Below, piece by piece: positions 28,051-35,844 of a stretch of 64,000 nt of DNA. The stretch covers positions 248,001 to 312,000 of the forward strand of contig CAZSAP010000001.1 of assembly GCA_964604705.1 (NCBI GenBank). The letters are read 5' to 3'. Position numbers and translations under genes: made by a program. Positions within the stretch are counted from its first letter, which is position 1; each line of letters starts with the position of its first letter. This DNA is from JAAXVQ01 sp964604705 (GTDB lineage Bacteria; Oederibacteriota; JAAXVQ01). Under the pieces are notes generated by a model. That model worked only from the letters and a program-made list of their open reading frames with translations. It did no database searches and was not told where the DNA came from.

Positions 28051-29186
28051 CACTAAAACAATTCTTCACAACAACATCGGCATCTCTCATAATCGTCCTT
28101 GCATTATCTTTACCATTTACGTTTACCGATTTAGATATTGTCATTTCATCTTTTTTTTATAAAAACGGTTGGATCTATGGCGAGCAACCAATTTGGCACC
28201 TACTTTATCATTATGGAATCTTCCCCGGACTATTTTTAGCCATTACCAGTTTGTTGTTTTTTTGCCTTTCTTGGTTCAAGCAATCATTTTTTCATTGGAA
28301 ACTTCCAACTGCAATAATTTTACTTACCCTTTTGCTTGGGCCAGGTTTATTGGTAAATGTTATTGGCAAAGGTTACTGGGGACGTCCAAGGCCACGAGAT
28401 ATTACTGTATTTAATGGTTCTGAACCATTTCATCGATGGACCCAACCCGGAATTCCCGGGAAAGGAAAATCTTTTCCCAGTGGGCATCCATCGGTTGGTT
28501 ATTTATTCTGTGTATTTTTCTTTCTCGAATCAAAATCTAAACGTCGATGGCTTTGGCTAAGTTTCGGTATCGGTTTCGGAACAATTATGGGAATGGCTAG
28601 AATTATTCAAGGAGGACATTTTGCATCTGATGTATTATGGTCCGGAGGATTCACTTTTATTAGCGCAGCTCTTTCAACCTATCTTGTTTCAAACATAACC
28701 TCATTTATTTCATTTAGTCCCATGTCCAAGACATATTCAACTCTCACAAATTACAAACGCCCATTGATATTAGGCATTGCTATCATTTCCAGCGCATGTC
28801 TAATCACATTCTTCCTTTTAGCAACTCCATTTTATAAAGAACATACAGATACCTTGAGTTTCACAAATCAATCTAAAATCTTAATAACGACTTCTGAAAA
28901 ATTCAAAAAAGTAACAATCAGCTTTAGCGAAACACATAATATGCTTGAATCTAAAATTGAATTTCATGGATTCGGATTTCCAAAACTAAAACTACTGAGT
29001 TATTGGAAATCGACATCAACACAGAACCCAAATATATTGAACGCTTATTTATTTGTTACGCTAAAGGGTTGGACTACTGAAAAATCGGGTGTTTTAAATA
29101 TTCGGATCCCCAAAAACACTGAAATTATTTGGTCTGAAACCAATCCTAAAACACATATCCTGTACCAAGAATCAACAACGAAATAG
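28047..29186 (+). CDS. PAP2-family membrane phosphatase with a C-terminal extension
   Basis: A 379-residue protein. The three PAP2 catalytic motifs are complete: KGYWGRPRP, FPSGHPSVG and MARIIQGGHFASD. Six membrane helices lie between about residues 8 and 215. Such enzymes dephosphorylate lipid phosphates (phosphatidate, undecaprenyl pyrophosphate) or lipid A at the outer face of the inner membrane. A seventh helix (about 232-252) and a periplasmic domain of about 120 residues follow, with no family that I recognise; the basic family is only about 200-250 residues. Translational coupling with the HD hydrolase suggests co-production. It converges with the kinase gene at 29209 without a visible terminator. 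Confidence 0.85.
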   Translation: MTLKQFFTTTSASLIIVLALSLPFTFTDLDIVISSFFYKNGWIYGEQPIWHLLYHYGIFPGLFLAITSLLFFCLSWFKQSFFHWKLPTAIILLTLLLGPGLLVNVIGKGYWGRPRPRDITVFNGSEPFHRWTQPGIPGKGKSFPSGHPSVGYLFCVFFFLESKSKRRWLWLSFGIGFGTIMGMARIIQGGHFASDVLWSGGFTFISAALSTYLVSNITSFISFSPMSKTYSTLTNYKRPLILGIAIISSACLITFFLLATPFYKEHTDTLSFTNQSKILITTSEKFKKVTISFSETHNMLESKIEFHGFGFPKLKLLSYWKSTSTQNPNILNAYLFVTLKGWTTEKSGVLNIRIPKNTEIIWSETNPKTHILYQESTTK

Positions 29187-29208
29187 CTTAAATCTCTTTA
29201 TCTATATT

Positions 29209-30915
29209 TTATTTATTCTTTGTCATATTAGGTATCGGAAGTCGAATTTTAAAATTCGTTCCAATACCTTGCTTGCTTTCAACCTCTATTGAACCACCAT
29301 GTTCCTGAATTATCCCATAACTAATAGATAAACCTAGGCCAGTCCCTTTACCGGGTTCTTTTGTTGTGAAAAAAGGAGTAAAAATATGTTTTACATCTTC
29401 TCCGCTAATACCCTTACCTGTATCTTTAAATTGTATTAGCACCTCATCATTCAATCGTTCATAATGGATTACCAGCGTGCCTCCTTTATCAATCATTGCA
29501 TCTCGAGCATTATTTAACAAATTTACAAATACTTGTGAAAGACGATGTTGATCTCCTAAAATAGCCGGAACATCTGCTGCGAATTCAGTTTGAATTTCAA
29601 TTTGTTCATATTGTTTCAAATTTGTAGCTAGTTCCAACGTATTTCTTAAAACAGTCTGAACATCAATCCATTCCTTTGTAGGTTTTTCTTGTCTACCAAA
29701 GGTCAGAAAACTCTTAATAATTCGATCAATCCTCTGAACGTTTTCTTTTAAAATTATAAAGATTTTTTCACGTTTCTCAATATCTTGCATACCTTTTCCT
29801 AATGCTTCAATATAAATCCGTATTACCGAAAGTGGATTATTGATTTCATGAGCAAGCCCTGCAGCCATTTTTCCCATGGCTGATAAATGATCTGCTTGGA
29901 TGAGCTTATACCGCATAACTTCTTCTGTAGTAATATCTTCCGTAATGAGTATAAAACGTCGAAATGCAGCTTCGCCATCTTCGGCATTCAATAATACCGG
30001 AATACATGAATATCTTAACATTCGTTCACATTGATTTGAATCGACAAAATCCAAGCGTTCTCCAACAACATGGTGTTCATCATCCGAACCTGTTTTTTCT
30101 TTCGCTTTTATAAGAATTTCATGCATTAGTTCAAAAGGGAGAAAATTATCCGGCAATTCCCTTGGAACTCCATTGTTCATTTCCCATTTAAAATGAACTC
30201 CATTCGAGTATAGACAATTAAGACGGTCGTCACAAATCACCACACCAACGGGAGTATGTTGAAGAATTTTATCTAATTGTTCTTGGGCTTGTCGTGCTTC
30301 ACGATCCGCAATTCGAATCTCCGCAACTTTTTGTTCAACCATCTTATTCAAGTTTTCATTTATAAACCGCAATTGTCTTTCGGTTCGGCGTTTGACTTCA
30401 ACCATTCCTGTTCCTAAAGCTAAACACAATGCATAATACACATGTGTTGAAACACTCACTAAATTAGGCTCTAACCCAATCATGGTGACTGATTTACGAA
30501 ACCCTGTAATAGGCCACCACATAAAAAAAACAGTTGCTGCAAAAATACAAACGTTAACCCACAAAACATCAGGCCAAGAAATCAAAACAACATCAAAAAC
30601 GATGATAAAGGTAAATATCAATACCGACGCCACAAAAACATATTGAGGATAATGCAGAGCTAATGCGGGAATATCTATCAACATAAGCAAAACAATTAAC
30701 CAAATAGCGTTCCGCCGATAATTTCTTTCCGTTGTTTTCCAATAGAGCAACGAGGAATATACCATCGTAAATCCCAATAATCCATACATCCAAAAAAGGT
30801 ATTCCGATTGAACGAAATATTTTGTTATAGGAATAAAAGCAAGCGCACCAGAGAAAGTCATCCCCAAGCACATGCGTAACAAACGAAATTCCTGATACGT
30901 TGGAGCATGATTCAC
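29209..30915 (-). CDS. Membrane histidine kinase (6TM-PAS-HisKA-HATPase) of the lycopene-cyclase-like operon
   Basis: A 568-residue kinase. Six hydrophobic segments (about residues 16-180) form an unrecognised integral membrane sensor; there is no periplasmic domain, so the signal is probably in the membrane or the light or small-molecule type. A coiled coil and a PAS domain (about 215-320, TPVGVVICDDRLNCLYSNG) lead to HisKA (LAHEINNPLSVIRIYIEAL) and HATPase (NLLNNARDAM; GKGISGEDV; GKGTGLGLSI). The start is GTG behind AAGGAG, which overlaps the upstream gene's stop. It is the last gene of the cluster running from 33224. No response regulator is adjacent; its partner must be elsewhere. Confidence 0.88.
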   Translation of the reverse strand: MNHAPTYQEFRLLRMCLGMTFSGALAFIPITKYFVQSEYLFWMYGLLGFTMVYSSLLYWKTTERNYRRNAIWLIVLLMLIDIPALALHYPQYVFVASVLIFTFIIVFDVVLISWPDVLWVNVCIFAATVFFMWWPITGFRKSVTMIGLEPNLVSVSTHVYYALCLALGTGMVEVKRRTERQLRFINENLNKMVEQKVAEIRIADREARQAQEQLDKILQHTPVGVVICDDRLNCLYSNGVHFKWEMNNGVPRELPDNFLPFELMHEILIKAKEKTGSDDEHHVVGERLDFVDSNQCERMLRYSCIPVLLNAEDGEAAFRRFILITEDITTEEVMRYKLIQADHLSAMGKMAAGLAHEINNPLSVIRIYIEALGKGMQDIEKREKIFIILKENVQRIDRIIKSFLTFGRQEKPTKEWIDVQTVLRNTLELATNLKQYEQIEIQTEFAADVPAILGDQHRLSQVFVNLLNNARDAMIDKGGTLVIHYERLNDEVLIQFKDTGKGISGEDVKHIFTPFFTTKEPGKGTGLGLSISYGIIQEHGGSIEVESKQGIGTNFKIRLPIPNMTKNK

Positions 30916-30921
30916 AACGTC

Positions 30922-31449
30922 TTACTCCTTCCAGAAACGAACAGACGATGGCATCGCTAAAATAAAGAAAACAATTATTACAAATGCTTCAACAGGGTAT
31001 TCTATCCCAGGAATGATCGTATCCCAATGAAGAATCGGGTTATATTTCCAAACCTTCAATACATGCAATCCCAAAAGTTCGTTTCCAACAAATAATGGGA
31101 TGCCCACAATCAGATCGGTGAGTCTAATTTTCCATATTGACTTCCTAGACAGACTCAAATCAGTTCCAAACATTTTTTGATAGATAAAATCCGAACATGT
31201 GATCAGCCAAGTAAACATCAACCCCCAACTTACGATGACAAATGGCGAAACATCTCTCCAAATATAAATCTGAACAAAATAAGTCCATTCAGGTTCTGTC
31301 ATAAATTCAATCGCCAACCCTAATAAGACACCTGGTAACATCAATTTTAAAAACGGCTGTTTTAATTTGTATTTAAATACCCACCAAGATGAAAACCAGG
31401 CCAATATAGATAAAATTTCATTTCGCCAAGCAACGATAGTCTCCCACAT
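30922..31449 (-). CDS. Membrane protein with a degenerate lycopene-cyclase-like motif
   Basis: A 175-residue protein with five to six hydrophobic segments. The C-terminal part (VWKYNPILHWD...GIEYPVEAF) has the pattern W-x-Y-N followed about 15-20 residues later by P-x-E that marks heterodimeric (CrtYc/CrtYd, CarR-type) lycopene cyclase domains, but with a single Glu instead of E-E. An acidic PEW motif (FMTEPEWTYF) occurs in the N-terminal half. I infer membership of the same superfamily as its neighbours, with less certainty. It lies five bases after the upstream gene's end and six before the kinase start, so it is in the middle of an operon. Confidence 0.55.
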   Translation of the reverse strand: MWETIVAWRNEILSILAWFSSWWVFKYKLKQPFLKLMLPGVLLGLAIEFMTEPEWTYFVQIYIWRDVSPFVIVSWGLMFTWLITCSDFIYQKMFGTDLSLSRKSIWKIRLTDLIVGIPLFVGNELLGLHVLKVWKYNPILHWDTIIPGIEYPVEAFVIIVFFILAMPSSVRFWKE

Positions 31450-31454
31450 ACCGG

Positions 31455-31832
31455 TTACCTCTTAATAATTTTTTCTAAAGTAAGTTCTATTAAATTTTGA
31501 ATTGTTACTAACGAAGGTACAACAAGGAAATAAAGTAAAAATTCTTCCAGAGGAACCAACCCAACCTTTATACCCCACAACTCTTGTTCATTCCAAACCC
31601 ACCAACCCCAATACAATGCTAGGCTCTCCACAGAAAACATCAATACTATGAAAATTAAAAAGGTCCACGCAAAAGCTTTAAAATTAATGCGTTTCCAAAT
31701 AAATGGCAGTGTAAGTAAAACCTGTATTAGTGTTCCAATTACCCACCAAATAAGATAAAGTCTCTTTTTACCTTCCGTATAACGATAGTTTCCTGGTTTT
31801 CCTGTAGGTGTAGGAAATTCCACATCACTCAT
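31455..31832 (-). CDS. Lycopene cyclase domain protein, CrtYc/CrtYd-like subunit
   Basis: A 125-residue protein with three hydrophobic helices and the motif GWWVWNEQELWG followed by VGLVPLEEFLLYF. This aromatic-W-N then P-x-E-E arrangement is the hallmark of the lycopene cyclase domain (TIGR03462), in which small membrane subunits of about 100-125 residues pair to close beta-ionone rings on lycopene. The ATG overlaps the stop of the 111-residue neighbour by four bases, the same coupling seen for crtYc-crtYd pairs in actinobacteria. Whether it cyclises lycopene is unproven: no crtB, crtI or crtE is in the window. Confidence 0.7.
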   Translation of the reverse strand: MSDVEFPTPTGKPGNYRYTEGKKRLYLIWWVIGTLIQVLLTLPFIWKRINFKAFAWTFLIFIVLMFSVESLALYWGWWVWNEQELWGIKVGLVPLEEFLLYFLVVPSLVTIQNLIELTLEKIIKR

Positions 31833-32164
31833 AGTTCGTTTCCATTCTGTTTAGTTTTCTTTATTGTACATAGTCCAGAATATAAAAACGGTAATAACCA
31901 TGCAAATGAAAACCAAAATAAATATTCTTCAATTGGAGCGTCTAAAAAATTCAAACCAATAAAACGATTATGTTCTAAAGAAAACGTCCAAGCCTTAAAG
32001 AAATTAAAACTCAAAACTTCATTCAGGGTTTGCAAAATCATAACAATAAATGCGGTTAAACATAACACCCAGCATTGTTTTTGTACTAAACGTCTCCAAG
32101 CCCAAACAACAACGCCAATAGTTATACCCCATATTATCAAATCCAAAATAAAATACCATGGCAT
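31829..32164 (-). CDS. Lycopene cyclase domain protein, second small subunit
   Basis: A 111-residue protein with three helices. Its motif is AWTFSLEHNRFIGLNFLDAP ending in APIEEYLFWF, again W-x-x, Asn, glycine and P-x-E-E. Length and topology match one subunit of a heterodimeric lycopene cyclase; with the overlapping 125-residue gene it makes a candidate pair. It begins two bases after the stop of the 242-residue gene, with AAAGGAAA upstream of ATG. Alternative: a paralogue that has lost cyclase activity and binds a carotenoid or retinal. Confidence 0.7.
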   Translation of the reverse strand: MPWYFILDLIIWGITIGVVVWAWRRLVQKQCWVLCLTAFIVMILQTLNEVLSFNFFKAWTFSLEHNRFIGLNFLDAPIEEYLFWFSFAWLLPFLYSGLCTIKKTKQNGNEL

Positions 32165-32166
32165 TG

Positions 32167-32895
32167 CTATTGTTTCCTTTCTTTACGAAAAACAGAGTAC
32201 AATTCAATTGCTGCAATGGGAGCAAAGAAGTAAAAATTCCAATCATCAATCGGCACATGTTTAGGAAACATCCACCCTAAAATAGCATAATAGGTCCACC
32301 AACCCCAATGAAACGCTAAACAATCCCAGACAAAACCAATACCTGTCATAAGAAGTATCGTAATTAATAAGGGTCGCCAAAACGTAATCTTTCTTGCTCG
32401 TGGCCATAATGCAAGTGTAAGTGTATTATACAATAGTAATTGACTAATTACATAGTAGGGTTTCCCATGCAATTTAATTATCGAAATTATAACTAACACC
32501 AATGAGATTAGGCTCACACTCGCAAAAATTAACAAAGAATAATTTGGCAACGTTTTATCAGAGGTTACTTTAGATTCAAAATACGTATACAACAAAATGC
32601 ATAACGCTCCTCCTAGAGGATAAAACATCACTTCTTCTACAGGTAAAAAAGGCAGAATATTAATACCGAGCATGTTATCCGCATTAAACACCCACCATTT
32701 CTGACCAGAAACAAGCATGCTCCATAAATAGCCTAACGGGACAATAACTCCCAAGGCTTTAAAGAAAGCTCCACGATCCATTTTTTTCCATTGCGTGATT
32801 AAAAAGGTGGAAACAGGAATGACAAAAAAGAACAGAAGTGTAATAAGATACCATGGCGTACGCCTGCGATTCTGTGAACCCGTGGGCAGTGACAC
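32167..32895 (-). CDS. Two-domain lycopene-cyclase-like membrane protein
   Basis: A 242-residue protein with six or seven helices and two copies of the domain motif. Copy one: KWWVFNADNMLG then FLPVEEVMFYP (about residues 70-100). Copy two: HWGWWTYYAILGW then HVPIDDWNFYFFAP (about 200-235). Such tandem fusions occur in archaeal and some bacterial cyclases and in the R domain of fungal CarRA/AL-2. The second copy has Asp-Asp for Glu-Glu. I chose a GTG start at 32895 because AGGAGG lies six bases upstream; the longer ATG frame (from 32946) adds 17 residues without a ribosome binding site. A signal-free cytoplasmic arginine cluster (NRRRTP) precedes the first helix. Confidence 0.72.
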   Translation of the reverse strand: MSLPTGSQNRRRTPWYLITLLFFFVIPVSTFLITQWKKMDRGAFFKALGVIVPLGYLWSMLVSGQKWWVFNADNMLGINILPFLPVEEVMFYPLGGALCILLYTYFESKVTSDKTLPNYSLLIFASVSLISLVLVIISIIKLHGKPYYVISQLLLYNTLTLALWPRARKITFWRPLLITILLMTGIGFVWDCLAFHWGWWTYYAILGWMFPKHVPIDDWNFYFFAPIAAIELYSVFRKERKQ

Positions 32896-32954
32896 TTTCC
32901 ACCTCCTCGAGATGTAATCATCCAGAGCGTCGACGCAATCATTCAATTTCTGAA

Positions 32955-33224
32955 CTATTTTTTTAGTGTTTTCATTATTTCACGAATACGGTGTTCGGTT
33001 ATCCTATTTCCCGGCATAAATGCTGAAACAGCATGGTAGAGCAATGCGACTCCCCATCCAATCAGCGGCCAAACAATCCAGGCATAGCCCTTCCACCAGA
33101 TAAGATTAATACTAAGCAGTACCAAATTTACAATTATGTAAAACATAAGATGTACTCTGAATTTCTTTCGGAGTCTACTTCGACGAACGGCTTCATGATA
33201 TTCGGCAGACATCCCAACAGCCAT
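32955..33224 (-). CDS. 2TM-domain protein, first gene of the lycopene-cyclase-like operon
   Basis: An 89-residue protein of the 2TM type (Pfam 2TM-like): a basic amphipathic start (HEAVRRSRLRKKFRVH), two helices (about 30-50 and 54-72) joined by the short loop WKGYAWIV, and a basic tail. In other bacteria this small domain is found alone or fused to histidine kinases, which fits its position in an operon ending in a histidine kinase. I start at ATG 33224 because GGAG is six bases before it; the longer frame adds four residues. A promoter with good spacing lies 31 bases upstream. Confidence 0.7.
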   Translation of the reverse strand: MAVGMSAEYHEAVRRSRLRKKFRVHLMFYIIVNLVLLSINLIWWKGYAWIVWPLIGWGVALLYHAVSAFMPGNRITEHRIREIMKTLKK

Positions 33225-33254
33225 ATATATCTCCATTTAAATAATTATGCGCCT

Positions 33255-33283
33255 ATTATAAAGCCGTACTAAGACTTTGTCCA
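33255..33283 (-). promoter_or_regulatory. Sigma-70-type promoter for the lycopene-cyclase-like operon
   Basis: On the minus strand TGGACA (33283-33278) and a perfect TATAAT (33260-33255) are 17 bases apart. With gaps of 59, 2, -4, 5 and 6 bases between the genes that follow, one transcript from here to 29209 is likely. Confidence 0.65.
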
Positions 33284-33317
33284 GAAAGTAGATTTTCAAT
33301 TTTCTAGAACCAATATA

Positions 33318-33881
33318 TCAAAAAAGAGGAAGTTGTTCACCTAAGGCAGGGTAAATAATTTTTCCATGTTGAAGTTCGCAACGTAACGTAAGTTCATGAT
33401 TAATTGGAGTTCCATTATTTTCTAAATGCTGAACCTTCAACCCATGTAATGTAAGCGCATCTGCAAGCAATTTTCGACAACACTTACGCCAATCTGATTC
33501 AATGTTTAAAATCGCAACTGGCCCAATCATTGCCAACGCTTGCAGGCGGACCAGACCACGTTCAAATTCTTCACTTAACATATAATCCGCATAGGCTTGC
33601 CAAGCTTTGGGCAAACCAGTATTTGGTGAACGCATACGACTCTTACGCCCTTCACCACTCAATTCCTTCAAATGATGATACGTTATCCCTAATTTAGGAA
33701 GTTGTTCAGCCAAGTGGTCTTGATTAAAACTAGGTAATAAAGTTGAATTCGGAACTGCCCGAATATCAGCTAATATCTGAACACCAGCCTTACGCAAAAT
33801 CTCAAATACATTTTCAAATGTATGATTGGAGTAGCCTAATGTCACAAGTGTCGTCTTAGTGCGATTTTTCAATTCGGACAT
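33318..33881 (-). CDS. DUF488 family protein
   Basis: A 187-residue protein of the DUF488 family. Seen: TLGYSNHTFENVFEILRKAG at the N-terminus, LADIRAVPNSTLLPSFNQDH with the conserved DxR and P, and YHHLKELSGEG. The family's second motif, usually a CxE then CHR, reads LNIESDWRKCCRKLLAD here: the first Cys is absent and His is replaced by Cys, so any metal- or substrate-binding role may differ. The biochemical function of the family is unknown. AAAGGAGG precedes ATG, with its own promoter. Confidence 0.85.
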   Translation of the reverse strand: MSELKNRTKTTLVTLGYSNHTFENVFEILRKAGVQILADIRAVPNSTLLPSFNQDHLAEQLPKLGITYHHLKELSGEGRKSRMRSPNTGLPKAWQAYADYMLSEEFERGLVRLQALAMIGPVAILNIESDWRKCCRKLLADALTLHGLKVQHLENNGTPINHELTLRCELQHGKIIYPALGEQLPLF

Positions 33882-33957
33882 TCGGCCTCCTTTCGCGTTT
33901 AATCAGGTTTACTTCACTATTAAAGGTTATTCTAGATTCCGCTTATTTTGTTTGTGT

Positions 33958-33985
33958 ATTATACTCACAGTTCTTGAAAAAACAA
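33958..33985 (-). promoter_or_regulatory. Sigma-70-type promoter for the DUF488 gene
   Basis: On the minus strand TTGTTT (33985-33980) and TATAAT (33963-33958) are 16 bases apart, 77 bases before the ATG. Confidence 0.45.
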
Positions 33986-34095
33986 CCTTTTAATCTCGTC
34001 TCGCAAATCACCTATGCGTATCAGTTTTAAAACTTCATACACCAATTCCCTGCTTTAATCGCAAACTATTTCCGAAGGTCGTATAACGAAAAAAC

Positions 34096-34123
34096 TTGAA
34101 ATACACTTAATAACCATTATACT
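34096..34123 (+). promoter_or_regulatory. Sigma-70-type promoter for yciH
   Basis: TTGAAA (34096-34101) and TATACT (34118-34123) are 16 bases apart, 24 bases before the ATG at 34148. Confidence 0.55.
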
Positions 34124-34147
34124 TATTTATCATTTTCAGGAGATATT

Positions 34148-34456
34148 ATGGAAAACCCATTGTTTAAATTAATTTACTCTGATACGTTAGGTGTTACACC
34201 CTCCAAAACTCCAAAAAGAGCCCCAGGTACTGGGAACGCACATATGAGGATCGAACGCAAAGGACGAGGTGGAAAAACAGTCACAATTTTAGATGGACTT
34301 TCTATCTCTGACGATCAATTATTGATTCTTTTAAAAGAACTCCAACGACACTGTGGGACTGGTGGAACCATCAAAGAACATCACATTGAACTTCAAGGAG
34401 ACGTGAGAGAAAAAGTACGGCCTCTACTTGAAAAACGAGGTTATCATTTTAAATAA
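34148..34456 (+). CDS. yciH: SUI1/eIF1-family translation factor YciH
   Basis: A 102-residue protein homologous to eukaryotic eIF1. The C-terminal SUI1 domain (about residues 30-100) has RIERKGRGGKTVTILDGL, a helix with LLKELQRHCGTGGTI and the closing DVREKVRPLLEKRGY. Bacterial YciH takes part in discrimination of initiation complexes under stress. The N-terminal 30 residues are basic and flexible, as in relatives. CAGGAGATATT precedes the ATG and a good promoter lies upstream. It converges with an unknown gene without a visible terminator. Confidence 0.93.
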   Translation: MENPLFKLIYSDTLGVTPSKTPKRAPGTGNAHMRIERKGRGGKTVTILDGLSISDDQLLILLKELQRHCGTGGTIKEHHIELQGDVREKVRPLLEKRGYHFK

Positions 34457-34477
34457 CCAAACTGCACTAGAACAAAT

Positions 34478-35035
34478 TTATTTTAGCAAAAACCACGTTT
34501 CCATGGTTCCATCTTGTTCCACGCTCCCCAAAACTTCAAACCATTCTTGGCTCTCAATTATTTTTTTTGAGTGCAATTTGACTTTCAAATAAGTATTGGC
34601 TAAATTCCAGGCGCGCAAACTTCGGTATAAATTGACACCTTGAAATACAACACAAATCATTAAACGTGATGGGATTACTTTAGTTTGCGCATTTGGGGCC
34701 ATTAGCACAGGGTTATCCAAAACAACACCATACCATGCCGCCACTTTAATTGGTCGCAAACGAGTTGGCGGTGTTGAGTAAATGATAACTACTCGTCCAA
34801 GTCTATTTTCGTTCCGCAACCGCTCTGTTGCCTTCCTTAATTCCCAGAGTGAACCGACGAATTCTCTCCCTTGACAATGTATGGTCGGGAATGTTGTCAC
34901 TGCAATTATTTTCGGTTCTTGAAATGCACCTAAGGTGAGTAAAACCCAAACACCACCTAAAAAAAGTCCACCAAAACCTAAAATGGCACCTATCACTACA
35001 GGTGGGATTCTATCGAATACAGCTTTAGGTGGCAT
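34478..35035 (-). CDS. Unknown protein with one N-terminal membrane helix
   Basis: A 185-residue protein I do not recognise. One hydrophobic helix (about 12-36, GAILGFGGLFLGGVWVLLTL) anchors it; the remainder is a soluble alpha/beta-like region, presumably periplasmic, with the strand-like VVIIYSTPPTRLRPIKV and a C-terminal helix. It contains no catalytic motif that I can name. It starts nine bases after the stop of the lipoprotein gene on the same strand, so the two are likely co-expressed envelope proteins. Confidence 0.55.
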   Translation of the reverse strand: MPPKAVFDRIPPVVIGAILGFGGLFLGGVWVLLTLGAFQEPKIIAVTTFPTIHCQGREFVGSLWELRKATERLRNENRLGRVVIIYSTPPTRLRPIKVAAWYGVVLDNPVLMAPNAQTKVIPSRLMICVVFQGVNLYRSLRAWNLANTYLKVKLHSKKIIESQEWFEVLGSVEQDGTMETWFLLK

Positions 35036-35044
35036 AAAGCCAGC

Positions 35045-35392
35045 TCATGGTTGGTCAGGCCGGCATGAATGGCAAGGTTCATACCCTTGCTCTTGAGCGG
35101 GTCTAAATGCTCGAAAATACTCACGATTGTTACTTTTAATCGAGTCTACCAATGCACAATTAGTACGATGTACGATTTTCAAAGGTTTCGACCCAGTCAT
35201 GGGATATCTGCTGGAAGTCGGAGCAAACTGTTGGGGCAAACCGGAAGCCAAATTAGAATTCATCCCTGTTTGTTGTGATGTAGGATAGGCTTTAACATTT
35301 TCTTGATTTGGTGTTTCTCCACAAGCAGCAAAACAAATCATCAGACCACACACCCCAAACGAACCAATTATCTTCTTAAGGATTGGTTTCAC
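35045..35392 (-). CDS. Lipoprotein with an Ada-like zinc-binding C-terminal domain
   Basis: A 115-residue lipoprotein: signal peptide with lipobox ICFAAC (Cys24), followed by a low-complexity linker rich in Gln, Ser and Pro. The last 45 residues (KIVHRTNCALVDSIKS, ending QGYEPCHSCRPDQP) have the H-x3-C...G-Y-x-P-C-x-x-C pattern of the small Ada-type metal-binding domain that ends many secreted nucleases and competence proteins. There is no nuclease domain here. I infer a zinc site displayed on the inner face of the outer membrane or the outer face of the inner membrane; its role is unknown. Confidence 0.65.
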   Translation of the reverse strand: MKPILKKIIGSFGVCGLMICFAACGETPNQENVKAYPTSQQTGMNSNLASGLPQQFAPTSSRYPMTGSKPLKIVHRTNCALVDSIKSNNREYFRAFRPAQEQGYEPCHSCRPDQP

Positions 35393-35481
35393 AGCTCCAC
35401 CTCCATTTTTCTTGAAATTCCATTTAACTTTATCACATTTAAATTCGATAACTATACATACTATCTTGCCGGGGGGCTACC

Positions 35482-35823
35482 ATGAACTCATCAGATATTA
35501 TGTCGTCCACTCCACTTGCGCAAAACCTAATCTGTCAATGGTGGCAACGCTGCGGCGCGATTTTAGGTGACCTTACGCCTGAACTTCAACGACTCTGGCT
35601 AACATCGCTAAGCGAGGTCATTCGTTTTTATCGTTTATCTTTATCCTGCTCAGAAAATGCGGATAAACAATTGTTTTTATCGTTATGCCGGATAAGTTTG
35701 GCTAAAACCCGCCCTTTTCTCACACGTTTACTTATTTCTGGTTGCATCGCCTTTACGGAAATGCAACAATTGCAAAAGCTTGAAGCCGACCTAGAACTAA
35801 GCCTCGAAAATAAATGTGCTTAA
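35482..35823 (+). CDS. Unknown small cysteine-containing protein
   Basis: A 113-residue protein that I do not recognise. It is predicted helical, with six cysteines spread through the chain (ICQ, RCG, SCS, LCR, GCI, KCA) that do not form a known metal motif. No signal peptide or membrane helix is obvious. A G-rich stretch (GGGGGG) seven bases before ATG may serve as ribosome binding site. It is divergent from the lipoprotein gene and convergent with the nitroreductase gene. Its coding status is supported by length and position only. Confidence 0.45.
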   Translation: MNSSDIMSSTPLAQNLICQWWQRCGAILGDLTPELQRLWLTSLSEVIRFYRLSLSCSENADKQLFLSLCRISLAKTRPFLTRLLISGCIAFTEMQQLQKLEADLELSLENKCA

Positions 35824-35844
35824 TGTGCTTTCCAGACTTTAAAT

